DNA of 15,867 nucleotides. It comes from a bacterium. Its GTDB lineage: Bacteria > JAMCPX01. The stretch covers positions 1-15,867 of the forward strand of contig JAJYJX010000039.1 of assembly GCA_021789095.1 (NCBI GenBank), written 5' to 3'. This document shows, one piece after another, positions 7,713-13,620 of the stretch. The notes beneath the pieces are model-generated. The model saw only the letters and a program-made list of their open reading frames with translations. It did not search any database and had not been told where the DNA came from. Every line of letters begins with the position of its first letter. Positions within the stretch are counted from its first letter, which is position 1. A program made the position numbers and the translations under genes.

Positions 7713-9152
7713 ATGAAAAATAAACCTATCGTTGAAGAAAAGAGCATTTTCGAGCATGTATCTGATGACGGCAGAATTCATGACAAAATACCTATGGCCG
7801 ACCTGCCTGCTGCATATGTACGAAACGACATAGAAGGTATGCCTGATCCGGCAGAACCCGAAGTTGTAAGGCACTTTACAAGGCTTTCCTATATGAATTA
7901 TAGTCTTGACGCTGGTATGTACCCACTGGGCTCATGCACGATGAAGTACAACCCGAAACTCATGGAAAAGGCTGCACAGTACGAGGGTTTTCTTATGCTG
8001 CATCCCATGATGGAACAATCAACGACACAGGGCATACTGAAGCTTATTTACGATACAGAACAATACCTGAAAATGATTACGGGTATGGACAGCTTTTCCC
8101 TGCAGTTGGCCGCCGGTGCCCATGGAGAACTTGCCGGTATGCTGATCACTGCAAAGTACCACAGGGTAAACAAGACGAACAAGCATACAATACTTATCCC
8201 TGATACAGCGCACGGGACCAATCCTGCGAGTGCTTCGATGGCTGGGTTTAAAGTCGTGAACATACCTTCAGGCCCGCACGGCATGATAGAGGCCGGTATG
8301 ATCAGACCGTACGTCAATGATGATACTGCGGGCATAATGCTTACGATACCCAATACGCTGGGTATTTTTGAGGAACAGATCGCGGACATAGCAAAACTTA
8401 TACACGATGCAGGTGGACTTGTGTATGTTGACGGTGCAAACTTCAACGCGCTGATCGGAAAGGCCCGGTACAGCGATATGGGTGTTGATATCGTCCATCT
8501 TAACCTGCACAAGACCTTTGCAACACCTCACGGCAGCGGTGGTCCCGGGGCAGGGGTTGTCGGTGTATCATCATTTCTCAAGGAATTTCTGCCTGTGCCA
8601 GTTGTTGAAAGAAAAGATCGGGAATTTGTGATGAGCTGTGATCTTAAAAATACGATAGGGAGGATGGTCGGTTTCTACGGCAATGTCGGTATTATTGTAA
8701 GAGCATACACGTACATGCGCATGCTGGGATTGGATGGGGCTAAAGAGGTTTCAGAGGCTGCAGTGCTGAATGCAAATTACATAAGGGCCGTGCTGAAGAA
8801 TTATTATAATCTTCCTTATGCAACGCCGACACTGCATGAGGTTGTGTTCGATGATAAATTCCAGAACGGTGATGGTGTTAAAACCATTGATATAGCAAAA
8901 CGGCTCATTGATTACGGCTTCCATCCCCCCACTGTTTATTTTCCCCTTATTGTTCACGGTGCAATCATGATAGAACCGACTGAAACAGAATCAAAGGATG
9001 AACTGGACAGGTTTATCTCAGCCATGAAATCCATTGCAGATGAAATCAAGCATAATCCGGAAGTTGTGATTAATGCCCCCCACACAACGCCTGTTAAACG
9101 GGTCGATGAGGTCAGGGCTGCAAGAGAACCAAGGCTGGTGTGGAAAAGATAA
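7713..9152 (+). CDS. gcvPB: Glycine dehydrogenase (decarboxylating) subunit 2
   Basis: This is the PLP-bearing half of the split P-protein of the glycine cleavage system. It decarboxylates glycine and passes the aminomethyl group to the lipoyl arm of GcvH. The 479 residues match the two-subunit form found in many bacteria. The PLP lysine is Lys267 in HLNLHKTFATPHGSGGPGAG. Other family blocks are YPLGSCTMKYNP (70-81), the DTAHGTNPASA motif (164-174), YVDGANFNALIG (238-249) and LMLHP near residue 96. The start is ATG 7713, one base after the rodA stop, with AGGAGGT upstream. No gcvPA, gcvT or gcvH lies next to it in this window, although the reaction needs GcvPA; the partner must be encoded elsewhere. 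Its stop TAA is directly followed by the complement of the stop of a minus-strand gene. Confidence 0.97.
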   Translation: MKNKPIVEEKSIFEHVSDDGRIHDKIPMADLPAAYVRNDIEGMPDPAEPEVVRHFTRLSYMNYSLDAGMYPLGSCTMKYNPKLMEKAAQYEGFLMLHPMMEQSTTQGILKLIYDTEQYLKMITGMDSFSLQLAAGAHGELAGMLITAKYHRVNKTNKHTILIPDTAHGTNPASASMAGFKVVNIPSGPHGMIEAGMIRPYVNDDTAGIMLTIPNTLGIFEEQIADIAKLIHDAGGLVYVDGANFNALIGKARYSDMGVDIVHLNLHKTFATPHGSGGPGAGVVGVSSFLKEFLPVPVVERKDREFVMSCDLKNTIGRMVGFYGNVGIIVRAYTYMRMLGLDGAKEVSEAAVLNANYIRAVLKNYYNLPYATPTLHEVVFDDKFQNGDGVKTIDIAKRLIDYGFHPPTVYFPLIVHGAIMIEPTETESKDELDRFISAMKSIADEIKHNPEVVINAPHTTPVKRVDEVRAAREPRLVWKR

Positions 9153-9686
9153 CTATGTGGTTCCGTGAAACCAGCGCGCCAGTCCCCGTCCGGCCTTACC
9201 GATGGGACAGTAAGTAAATGGACAGTAGTGACATCCGTATATGGGCAAGGCGAAAAGAAATATCAAAAACACCCCTACCCACGCCGCGGTTAAACCCACC
9301 CCCCCTATGTTCCATGCATAGGGAATGGGTATGATCAGTAAGACCGTGAAAGACACTATGTCCAGCCACAGCCCCAAAGCCAGAGGAGTGCCAGGCCGGT
9401 TCTTGAACACAAACGGTACTACCTTGCCCATGATTGTGGAGCAGCTCTGGCCGTAATAAGGGCAGGGAGCGCAGATAAGATAGCGCAGCGGAATGGCGAA
9501 CAATAAAAACGCAGCGCTCCAGACACCCAGCATAAGGATGCTTGTCTTTGCCAGAATATAAACCGCCATCAAAACGATAAACGGCCAGGGAATAAAAGTG
9601 ATGATAGCCGATTTTTTTGGCCAGGGAGATTTTTTTGGACAAGAAATCCCATTATGCACGATAATTTCAACATCCGGATTTTTCAT
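9153..9686 (-). CDS. Four-helix membrane protein with two cysteine clusters, unknown function
   Basis: I do not recognise this 177-residue protein. From ATG 9686 it has a short polar N-terminus with one Cys, then membrane helices at about 26-46, 48-70, 100-125 and 130-151. After helix 2 comes a CAPCPYYGQSC cluster (Cys72, 75, 82), and after helix 4 comes GCHYCPFTYCPIGKAGR (Cys152, 155, 160). Both clusters would lie on the same side of the membrane. The spacing and the Cys-Pro pairs recall polyferredoxin-like membrane proteins such as the NapH type, and suggest a metal centre, an iron-sulphur cluster or redox thiols; this is inference. The frame stays open upstream to 9941, but GGAG at 9693-9696 sits six bases before ATG 9686 and fixes this start. 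The gene converges on gcvPB with no gap between stops and is divergent from the lipoprotein gene. Confidence 0.78.
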   Translation of the reverse strand: MKNPDVEIIVHNGISCPKKSPWPKKSAIITFIPWPFIVLMAVYILAKTSILMLGVWSAAFLLFAIPLRYLICAPCPYYGQSCSTIMGKVVPFVFKNRPGTPLALGLWLDIVSFTVLLIIPIPYAWNIGGVGLTAAWVGVFLIFLFALPIYGCHYCPFTYCPIGKAGRGLARWFHGTT

Positions 9687-9692
9687 ATTTTT

Positions 9693-9696
9693 CTCC
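9693..9696 (-). promoter_or_regulatory. Shine-Dalgarno choosing the start of the Cys-motif membrane protein
   Basis: GGAG on the minus strand is six bases before ATG 9686. In-frame ATGs at 9704 and 9713 have no comparable site, and the residues they would add are basic, low-complexity and unlike a membrane-protein N-terminus. Confidence 0.6.
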
Positions 9697-9873
9697 GTCT
9701 TCATTTTGTCCATCTCATTCTCATTTTTCAGGGGTAATGTCAAAGAAAATCTCCTTTTTTGCCTTGTTTTTCTGGATTCCCATTGGAATTTATCCCGTGT
9801 TTTGCGGGTTGAACTATAACCGCAAATTGCCATGTTACTTGACATAATTACAAATCTGATGCATTCTATAATC

Positions 9874-10110
9874 ATGAAAATACACCGGAGAATAGATATA
9901 CTGTATTTTGTCAGTCTATTGATATTCCTTTTTATATCCATACCCGCTGGTTTAGTCAGAGCAACTGATATATGCGATCAAGATATCGTAACCCAGAATG
10001 ACGGGTATACAGATAACGACCAGGATAACAACAGTGTGTCATGCCATTTTTCCGGCAGCATAACAGAACATAATTTTGTTTCATCGAATAAAGTAACAAA
10101 ATGCATGTGA
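9874..10110 (+). CDS. Possible small exported protein, doubtful
   Basis: A 78-residue frame starts at ATG 9874. Its first 30 residues look like a signal peptide: a basic start (KIHRR), a hydrophobic core (ILYFVSLLIFLFISIPAG) and a possible cleavage site after LVRA. The remainder is short, polar and acidic with three Cys, and matches nothing I know. The stop is 26 bases before the lipoprotein start, so the two could be one operon. Against it, there is no Shine-Dalgarno before 9874, nor before in-frame starts at 9859 and 9832. The best -10-like hexamer (9867-9872) is so close that a transcript from it would begin inside the ORF. It may be a chance frame or a decayed gene. Confidence 0.3.
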   Translation: MKIHRRIDILYFVSLLIFLFISIPAGLVRATDICDQDIVTQNDGYTDNDQDNNSVSCHFSGSITEHNFVSSNKVTKCM

Positions 10111-10125
10111 AAACAATAAAAACAA

Positions 10126-10132
10126 AGGAGGT
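10126..10132 (+). promoter_or_regulatory. Shine-Dalgarno fixing the lipoprotein start
   Basis: AAGGAGG followed by five bases and ATG 10137. It rejects the longer frame that begins at 10101. The same spacing and T-rich spacer precede the malate dehydrogenase gene at 15080. Confidence 0.85.
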
Positions 10133-10136
10133 TTTT

Positions 10137-11063
10137 ATGATAAAATATATAAAAACTCAAAAGGGCTTTTGGGTAGGTTGGGGGGGGGGTATAGCAGGGC
10201 TGTTGATGATGGCAATCTCCGGCTGCGGAGGAAGCGGTGGCGGAGGCGGGGGCGGGGGCAGCGGCCCATTCAGCTCCGATCAACTTTCTGCTCTTGCCCA
10301 GATATTCGCATCGTCTGCAAATAGTGCGTCGACAATGACGGTGAGTTCTTATTCGCCGTTAAAAACAAACAATCTAAGTCCGCTTTCATCGTGCGGACCC
10401 AGCACGCTTATTCCACCGTATAGCTGTCCATCAAGCGGCAATATCTACTATACACTTACCATGGACTGCACAATGCCATCAGGATGCTGTGCCAACAAGC
10501 CGCCGTGCAGCAGCGACAGTATGTCGATAAACGGGTCGGGCAGCATTAACTATAACTCATGTGCACAGACTATTACGACAACAGGTGATCATATCATGAT
10601 AAACGGAATCATACATATGGCACTTACATCCAACGCAACGATGCAATGCGGAGGTGCTGTGGATGTCGATGTGACAGTTACCTTTACTGGTATCCCAACC
10701 ATCAGTGTAAACGGCCATGATGTGTGTCATGGAGACATCTTCATAACGGCAAAGGGACATGCTGGTGCATCAAATTATGTATCCGTATCAGGAACTGTTT
10801 GCGGACAGCGTATATATGAATACGACAATAACGGTTGTGCGGTAACGTGTGCTGATAAGTCCTGCTGCTATACAGGGACAACTTGTGATATATGTGGTTC
10901 GACAAATTATGGCTGCATACCTGCAGGCGCGGTATCTTGCTGTAACGGTAAATACTGTCCCGCACCTTACAAAACGTGTAATGCATCCGCTAACACATGT
11001 TCCCTTTCTTTTAACGGCTTGGACTTCATTCCTGCCATGCCTTCATTTGGGGTTTTTAAATAA
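10137..11063 (+). CDS. Cysteine-rich lipoprotein with poly-glycine linker, unknown function
   Basis: The 308-residue protein has a type II signal peptide: basic start (MIKYIKTQKG), hydrophobic core, and lipobox ISGC with the lipidated Cys30. A glycine-rich tether of about 12 residues follows. The middle part (about 45-220) is Ser/Thr-rich with predicted beta strands. The C-terminal 67 residues (222-288) carry 13 of the 22 Cys that follow Cys30, including three CC pairs (243/244 and 268/269 here, 117/118 earlier), and look like a small disulphide-knotted module. Surface exposure and oxidative folding in the envelope are inferred. The family is not recognised. A run of ten G (10180-10189) encodes part of the signal peptide; losing one G would create TAG four codons later. 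The Shine-Dalgarno is strong and an intrinsic terminator lies 36 bases after the stop, so it is an actively transcribed unit. Confidence 0.82.
   Translation: MIKYIKTQKGFWVGWGGGIAGLLMMAISGCGGSGGGGGGGGSGPFSSDQLSALAQIFASSANSASTMTVSSYSPLKTNNLSPLSSCGPSTLIPPYSCPSSGNIYYTLTMDCTMPSGCCANKPPCSSDSMSINGSGSINYNSCAQTITTTGDHIMINGIIHMALTSNATMQCGGAVDVDVTVTFTGIPTISVNGHDVCHGDIFITAKGHAGASNYVSVSGTVCGQRIYEYDNNGCAVTCADKSCCYTGTTCDICGSTNYGCIPAGAVSCCNGKYCPAPYKTCNASANTCSLSFNGLDFIPAMPSFGVFK
10180..10189 (+). repeat. Homopolymeric G10 tract inside the lipoprotein signal-peptide coding region
   Basis: Ten consecutive G span codons 15-18 of the lipoprotein. The present length keeps the gene in frame. Nine G would give TGG GGG GGG GTA TAG, a stop; eleven G would shift the frame to an out-of-frame stop within about 50 codons. 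Tracts of this kind mediate phase variation by slipped-strand mispairing in other bacteria. Confidence 0.9.
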
Positions 11064-11098
11064 CAGATAGAATCTAATACTATATACTATTCTCAGGT

Positions 11099-11131
11099 AT
11101 AAGGGCGATCCTCCGGATCGCCCTTATTTTT
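11099..11131 (+). terminator. Intrinsic terminator of the lipoprotein gene
   Basis: A perfect 13-base-pair stem (ATAAGGGCGATCC pairing with GGATCGCCCTTAT) with a TCC loop at 11112-11114 is followed by a T run at 11127-11131. There is no A run on the other side, so it acts in the + direction only. It isolates the lipoprotein unit from the aconitase promoter. Confidence 0.95.
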
Positions 11132-11194
11132 GTTTCCATAATTGCAAAGGTGATGTGCCTCATGCCCCTTAATGCTGTGTATTGTCTGTTATAG

Positions 11195-11214
11195 AGGCAC
11201 AATATATTGTGCCT
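11195..11214. repeat. Perfect 20-base palindrome, possible operator
   Basis: AGGCACAATA is followed directly by its reverse complement TATTGTGCCT. Another GTGCCTC half-site lies at 11155-11161 and matches the inverted GAGGCAC at 11194-11200. The palindrome is 77 bases upstream of a promoter -35 box and has no T run after it, so an operator for a dimeric regulator is more likely than a terminator. The regulator is unknown. Confidence 0.6.
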
Positions 11215-11290
11215 ATCCCTCAAATTCGTAACTTTTCATTTATTATCCCGAATATGTATAATCATAACGGCCTGAACATTTTACTTTTCC

Positions 11291-11320
11291 TTGACAATCA
11301 AAAATCTGAGTTTGTATACA
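11291..11320 (+). promoter_or_regulatory. Sigma-70-like promoter upstream of aconitase
   Basis: A perfect TTGACA (11291-11296) is 18 bases from TATACA (11315-11320). It would start transcripts near 11327, six bases before the left arm of the 103-base inverted-repeat element and about 270 bases before acnA. It is the only strong promoter match in the gene-free region and probably drives acnA, and perhaps icd and mdh. Confidence 0.6.
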
Positions 11321-11332
11321 ATATTCAAGTTC

Positions 11333-11435
11333 ACCCCGTTAGAAAGACCCGCCATTTATGGCAGGGATAATGGGATAGAATTTAAATTCCTTATAGAAAA
11401 GGCGTAGTTCAAAGCCACGTCCTTTCTAACGGGGT
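11333..11435 (+). repeat. 103-base element with 14-base perfect inverted ends; structured leader RNA or MITE
   Basis: ACCCCGTTAGAAAG at 11333-11346 is the exact reverse complement of CTTTCTAACGGGGT at 11422-11435. Inside are a hairpin CCCGCCA/TGGC-A-GGG (11348-11366, UUUA loop, one bulged A), the palindrome GAATTTAAATTC (11378-11389) and a possible CCTT/AAGG stem after it. As RNA it would fold as a multi-branched structure closed by a 14-pair stem, beginning just after the predicted transcription start. As DNA it has the form of a miniature inverted-repeat element. I see no clear target-site duplication. No riboswitch class I know fits. Confidence 0.6.
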
Positions 11436-11440
11436 TTACT

Positions 11441-11556
11441 GTCATTCCCGCGAAACGTGCCCTCGTGAAAATGAGGAACGATGAGCGGGAATCCAGAGAA
11501 AAAACTGGATTCCGCATCAAGCTTGCCCTCGACCACGATCGGGGGTGCGGAATGAC
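11441..11556. repeat. Dispersed hairpin repeat, copy A (enlarged loops), upstream of acnA
   Basis: The element runs from GTCATTCC to GGAATGAC (8-base terminal inverted repeats), 116 bases. It contains the same two hairpins as copies B and C: ATTCCCG/CGGGAAT, then after CCAGA the second stem ATTCCGCA/TGCGGAAT. Both loops are enlarged, and each carries a further stem (CCTCGT-GAAA-ATGAGG in the first; CCCTCGA/TCGGGGG in the second). It begins five bases after the 103-base element and ends 40 bases before the acnA start. Confidence 0.85.
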
Positions 11557-11596
11557 GAAGGTTAATTGTTTTGTAATATAAGATTATGGAGGTAAT

Positions 11597-13525
11597 ATGG
11601 GTCAGAACATTGTTCAGAAAATAATCTCGTCCCATCTCGTTTCCGGCAGGATGACTGCAGGAGAGGAGATTGCGATAAAGATCGATCAAACCCTCACGCA
11701 GGACGCAACAGGTACCATGGCGTACCTTCAATTTGAAGCAATGGGTATACCGAAGGTGAAAACAGAATTGTCCGTCAGCTATGTTGATCACAATACATTG
11801 CAAACGGGGTTTGAGAATGCCGACGACCACAGATTTCTTCAGACGATAGCTTCAAAACACGGCGTTTATTTCTCCAAGCCCGGAAATGGTATATGCCATC
11901 AAGTGCATCTTGAAAGATTCGGTGTACCCGGGAAAACGCTGCTCGGATCCGACAGCCATACACCAACCGGCGGCGGCATCGGTATGATAGCAATAGGCGC
12001 AGGCGGACTCGATGTCGCAGTAGCAATGGGCGGCGGCCCCTTTTATCTCAATATGCCCAGGGTCGTGCTGGTGAGATTAAAGGGTAAGCTGAAGCCGTGG
12101 GTGAGTGCAAAGGACATCATTCTTGAGCTGCTCAAACGACTGACCGTAAAAGGCGGCGTTGGAAAGATGTTCGAGTACGGCGGTGAAGGCGTAAAAACGC
12201 TCTCGGTCCCTGAAAGGGCAACGATAACAAATATGGGTGCAGAACTGGGTGCCACGACCTCTGTTTTCCCGAGTGACGAGGCGACGAAGGCGTTTATGAC
12301 CGCCCAGGGGCGAGCAAAGCAGTGGAAAGGACTTGAGGCGGATAAAGATGCACAGTACGATGAGGTTATCGACATTGACCTCTCAAAGCTTGTACCTCTT
12401 GTTGCACAGCCTCACAGCCCTGATAATGTGGTTGAAATAAAGGCCATAGAAGGTTTAAAGGTTGATCAGGCTGCGATAGGGAGCTGCACCAACTCTTCCT
12501 ATAAAGACATGACAACGGTTGCAAAGATCCTGAAAGGTAAAAAAGTCCATGCTGAGACCAGTCTTGTCATATCTCCGGGTTCGAAACAGGTGCTGAACAT
12601 GATTTCAAAGTCAGGCGCGTTATCGGACATGCTCGAGGCAGGTGCAAGGATACTTGAAACAGCATGCGGGCCGTGTATAGGAATGGGGCAGGCTCCCGCA
12701 AGCGCTGCTGTGACCATAAGAACATACAACAGAAATTTCGAGGGTCGCAGTGGAACACCCGATGCAAAAGTATATTTGTTAAGTCCGGAAACAGCCGCGT
12801 TCTCTGCAATAAAAGGCGTCATTACAGACCCGAGAAAGATAGGAAAACCTGTAAGGGTTGTTATGCCAAAGAAATTTCTTATTGATGACAGCATGATTAT
12901 TCACCCTTCAAGGCGTCCTGATAGCGTAGAAATTGTAAGGGGCCCGAACATAAAACCACTTCCAAGAAAAGAGCCTCTTCCAGATAGTATATCCGGCAGT
13001 GTTATTATAAAGGTTGGCGATAATATTACAACTGACCATATTATGCCTGCCGGTGCAAAGATCCTTCCCCTCAGATCAAATATACCTGCAATGTCAGAGC
13101 ATGTGTTTGAAAGGGTCGACCCTGGATTTGCAAAGCGCGCTCAGGAAAACAACGGCGGATTTATCGTGGGCGGCTCAAATTACGGTCAGGGATCGAGCAG
13201 GGAACATGCAGCACTCGCACCAATGTATCTTGGCATAAAGGCTGTTATTGCCAAGTCGTTTGCAAGGATACATTATGCTAACCTTGTCAACTTCGGCATT
13301 ATACCGCTGGTTTTTGCCAATGAGCAGGATTATGACCAGCTCTCCCAAGGTGATACCATTGAAATAAATGACATAAAAATACAGATAGAGAAAGGCAACA
13401 CTATAAATGCAAAAACGGGTTCAGGAAAGGAACTTGTTTTAATGCATAGCTTGACACCACGACAGGCTGAAATCATAATTGCAGGTGGTTTGCTGAATTA
13501 TACAGTTAAAAATAATGCAAGTTAA
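11597..13525 (+). CDS. acnA: Aconitate hydratase (aconitase)
   Basis: Aconitase interconverts citrate and isocitrate through cis-aconitate with a [4Fe-4S] cluster. The 642 residues place it in the shorter bacterial aconitase type, not the roughly 890-residue AcnA or 865-residue AcnB of E. coli, so the symbol is used in the general sense. Cluster ligands are Cys297 (IGSCTNSSY), Cys357 and Cys360 (ACGPCIGMGQ). Also visible are the active-site block LGSDSHTPTGGGIGM (117-130), DHNT (64-67) and the C-terminal swivel domain with GDNITTDHIMPAG and GSNYGQGSSREHAAL (526-540), so the protein is complete. The GGAGGT site ends close to the ATG, a slightly short spacing. A promoter, a 103-base structured element and repeat copy A lie upstream. 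The icd gene follows after 95 bases. AcnX or homoaconitase is excluded by the full motif set, though homoaconitase-like activity cannot be ruled out by sequence alone. Confidence 0.95.
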   Translation: MGQNIVQKIISSHLVSGRMTAGEEIAIKIDQTLTQDATGTMAYLQFEAMGIPKVKTELSVSYVDHNTLQTGFENADDHRFLQTIASKHGVYFSKPGNGICHQVHLERFGVPGKTLLGSDSHTPTGGGIGMIAIGAGGLDVAVAMGGGPFYLNMPRVVLVRLKGKLKPWVSAKDIILELLKRLTVKGGVGKMFEYGGEGVKTLSVPERATITNMGAELGATTSVFPSDEATKAFMTAQGRAKQWKGLEADKDAQYDEVIDIDLSKLVPLVAQPHSPDNVVEIKAIEGLKVDQAAIGSCTNSSYKDMTTVAKILKGKKVHAETSLVISPGSKQVLNMISKSGALSDMLEAGARILETACGPCIGMGQAPASAAVTIRTYNRNFEGRSGTPDAKVYLLSPETAAFSAIKGVITDPRKIGKPVRVVMPKKFLIDDSMIIHPSRRPDSVEIVRGPNIKPLPRKEPLPDSISGSVIIKVGDNITTDHIMPAGAKILPLRSNIPAMSEHVFERVDPGFAKRAQENNGGFIVGGSNYGQGSSREHAALAPMYLGIKAVIAKSFARIHYANLVNFGIIPLVFANEQDYDQLSQGDTIEINDIKIQIEKGNTINAKTGSGKELVLMHSLTPRQAEIIIAGGLLNYTVKNNAS

Positions 13526-13526
13526 T

Positions 13527-13594
13527 GTCATTCCCGCGAAAGCGGGAATCCAGAAACAATAAAAAGCTAGATTCCGTGTCAAGCACGGAATGAC
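13527..13594. repeat. Dispersed hairpin repeat, copy B (compact form), between acnA and icd
   Basis: A 68-base element begins one base after the acnA stop. It has 8-base terminal inverted repeats GTCATTCC/GGAATGAC and two tidy hairpins: ATTCCCGC-GAAA-GCGGGAAT and ATTCCGTG-TCAAG-CACGGAAT. Neither hairpin is followed by a T run on the + strand, so it is not an intrinsic terminator there. In the acnA-icd transcript it could stabilise or process the mRNA. Read on the minus strand it gives the LDSRFRGND-like peptide typical of translated copies of such repeats. Confidence 0.9.
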
Positions 13595-13620
13595 AAAAAA
13601 TAAAAGGAGAAAGATATACT

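Larger units (their letters stand above)
9687..10136. other. Divergent intergenic region, 450 bases, with at most one doubtful small ORF
   Basis: This stretch separates the minus-strand membrane protein from the lipoprotein. It is AT-rich. It contains a perfect TATAAT at 9867-9872 on the + strand, but the nearest TTGACA (9839-9844) is 22 bases upstream, too far for a normal sigma-70 promoter. Small hairpins are possible at about 9776-9789 (ATTCC/GGAAT) and 9793-9807 (CCCG/CGGG). The only candidate coding sequence is the small ORF listed separately. I see no RNA gene or mobile element here. Confidence 0.5.
11064..11596. other. Gene-free region of 533 bases upstream of aconitase
   Basis: No credible coding sequence is present; a 62-codon frame from TTG 11182 has no ribosome-binding site and reads through structured repeats. 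The region holds, in order, the lipoprotein terminator, a 20-base palindrome, a sigma-70-like promoter, a 103-base inverted-repeat element and copy A of the dispersed hairpin repeat, followed by the acnA ribosome-binding site. Each is listed separately. Confidence 0.8.

Noticed and set aside
7934-8203. 89-codon frame inside gcvPB
   Set aside because: It is a shifted-frame shadow of gcvPB, with no independent evidence.
9770-9820. Possible decayed copy of the GTCATTCC hairpin repeat (contains CTGGATTCCC and two short hairpins)
   Set aside because: Terminal inverted repeats are missing and the match is too short to separate from chance.
9839-9872. TTGACA...TATAAT promoter before the lipoprotein
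   Set aside because: The 22-base spacing is too long for a standard sigma-70 promoter. The TATAAT alone may still act, but I could not support a full promoter.
9687-9941. Longer N-terminus for the minus-strand membrane protein, up to ATG 9941
   Set aside because: The extra 85 residues are basic and low-complexity, and no ribosome-binding site supports the upstream starts, whereas ATG 9686 has GGAG at the right distance.
11182-11370. 62-codon + strand frame upstream of acnA
   Set aside because: It starts at TTG without a ribosome-binding site, spans the promoter and the inverted-repeat element, and its residues look random.
11426-11830. 134-codon minus-strand frame across copy A and the acnA 5' end
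   Set aside because: It is antisense to acnA and reads through the repeat, with no ribosome-binding site.
13527-13620. Intrinsic terminator after acnA
   Set aside because: The hairpins of copy B lack a following T run on the + strand.
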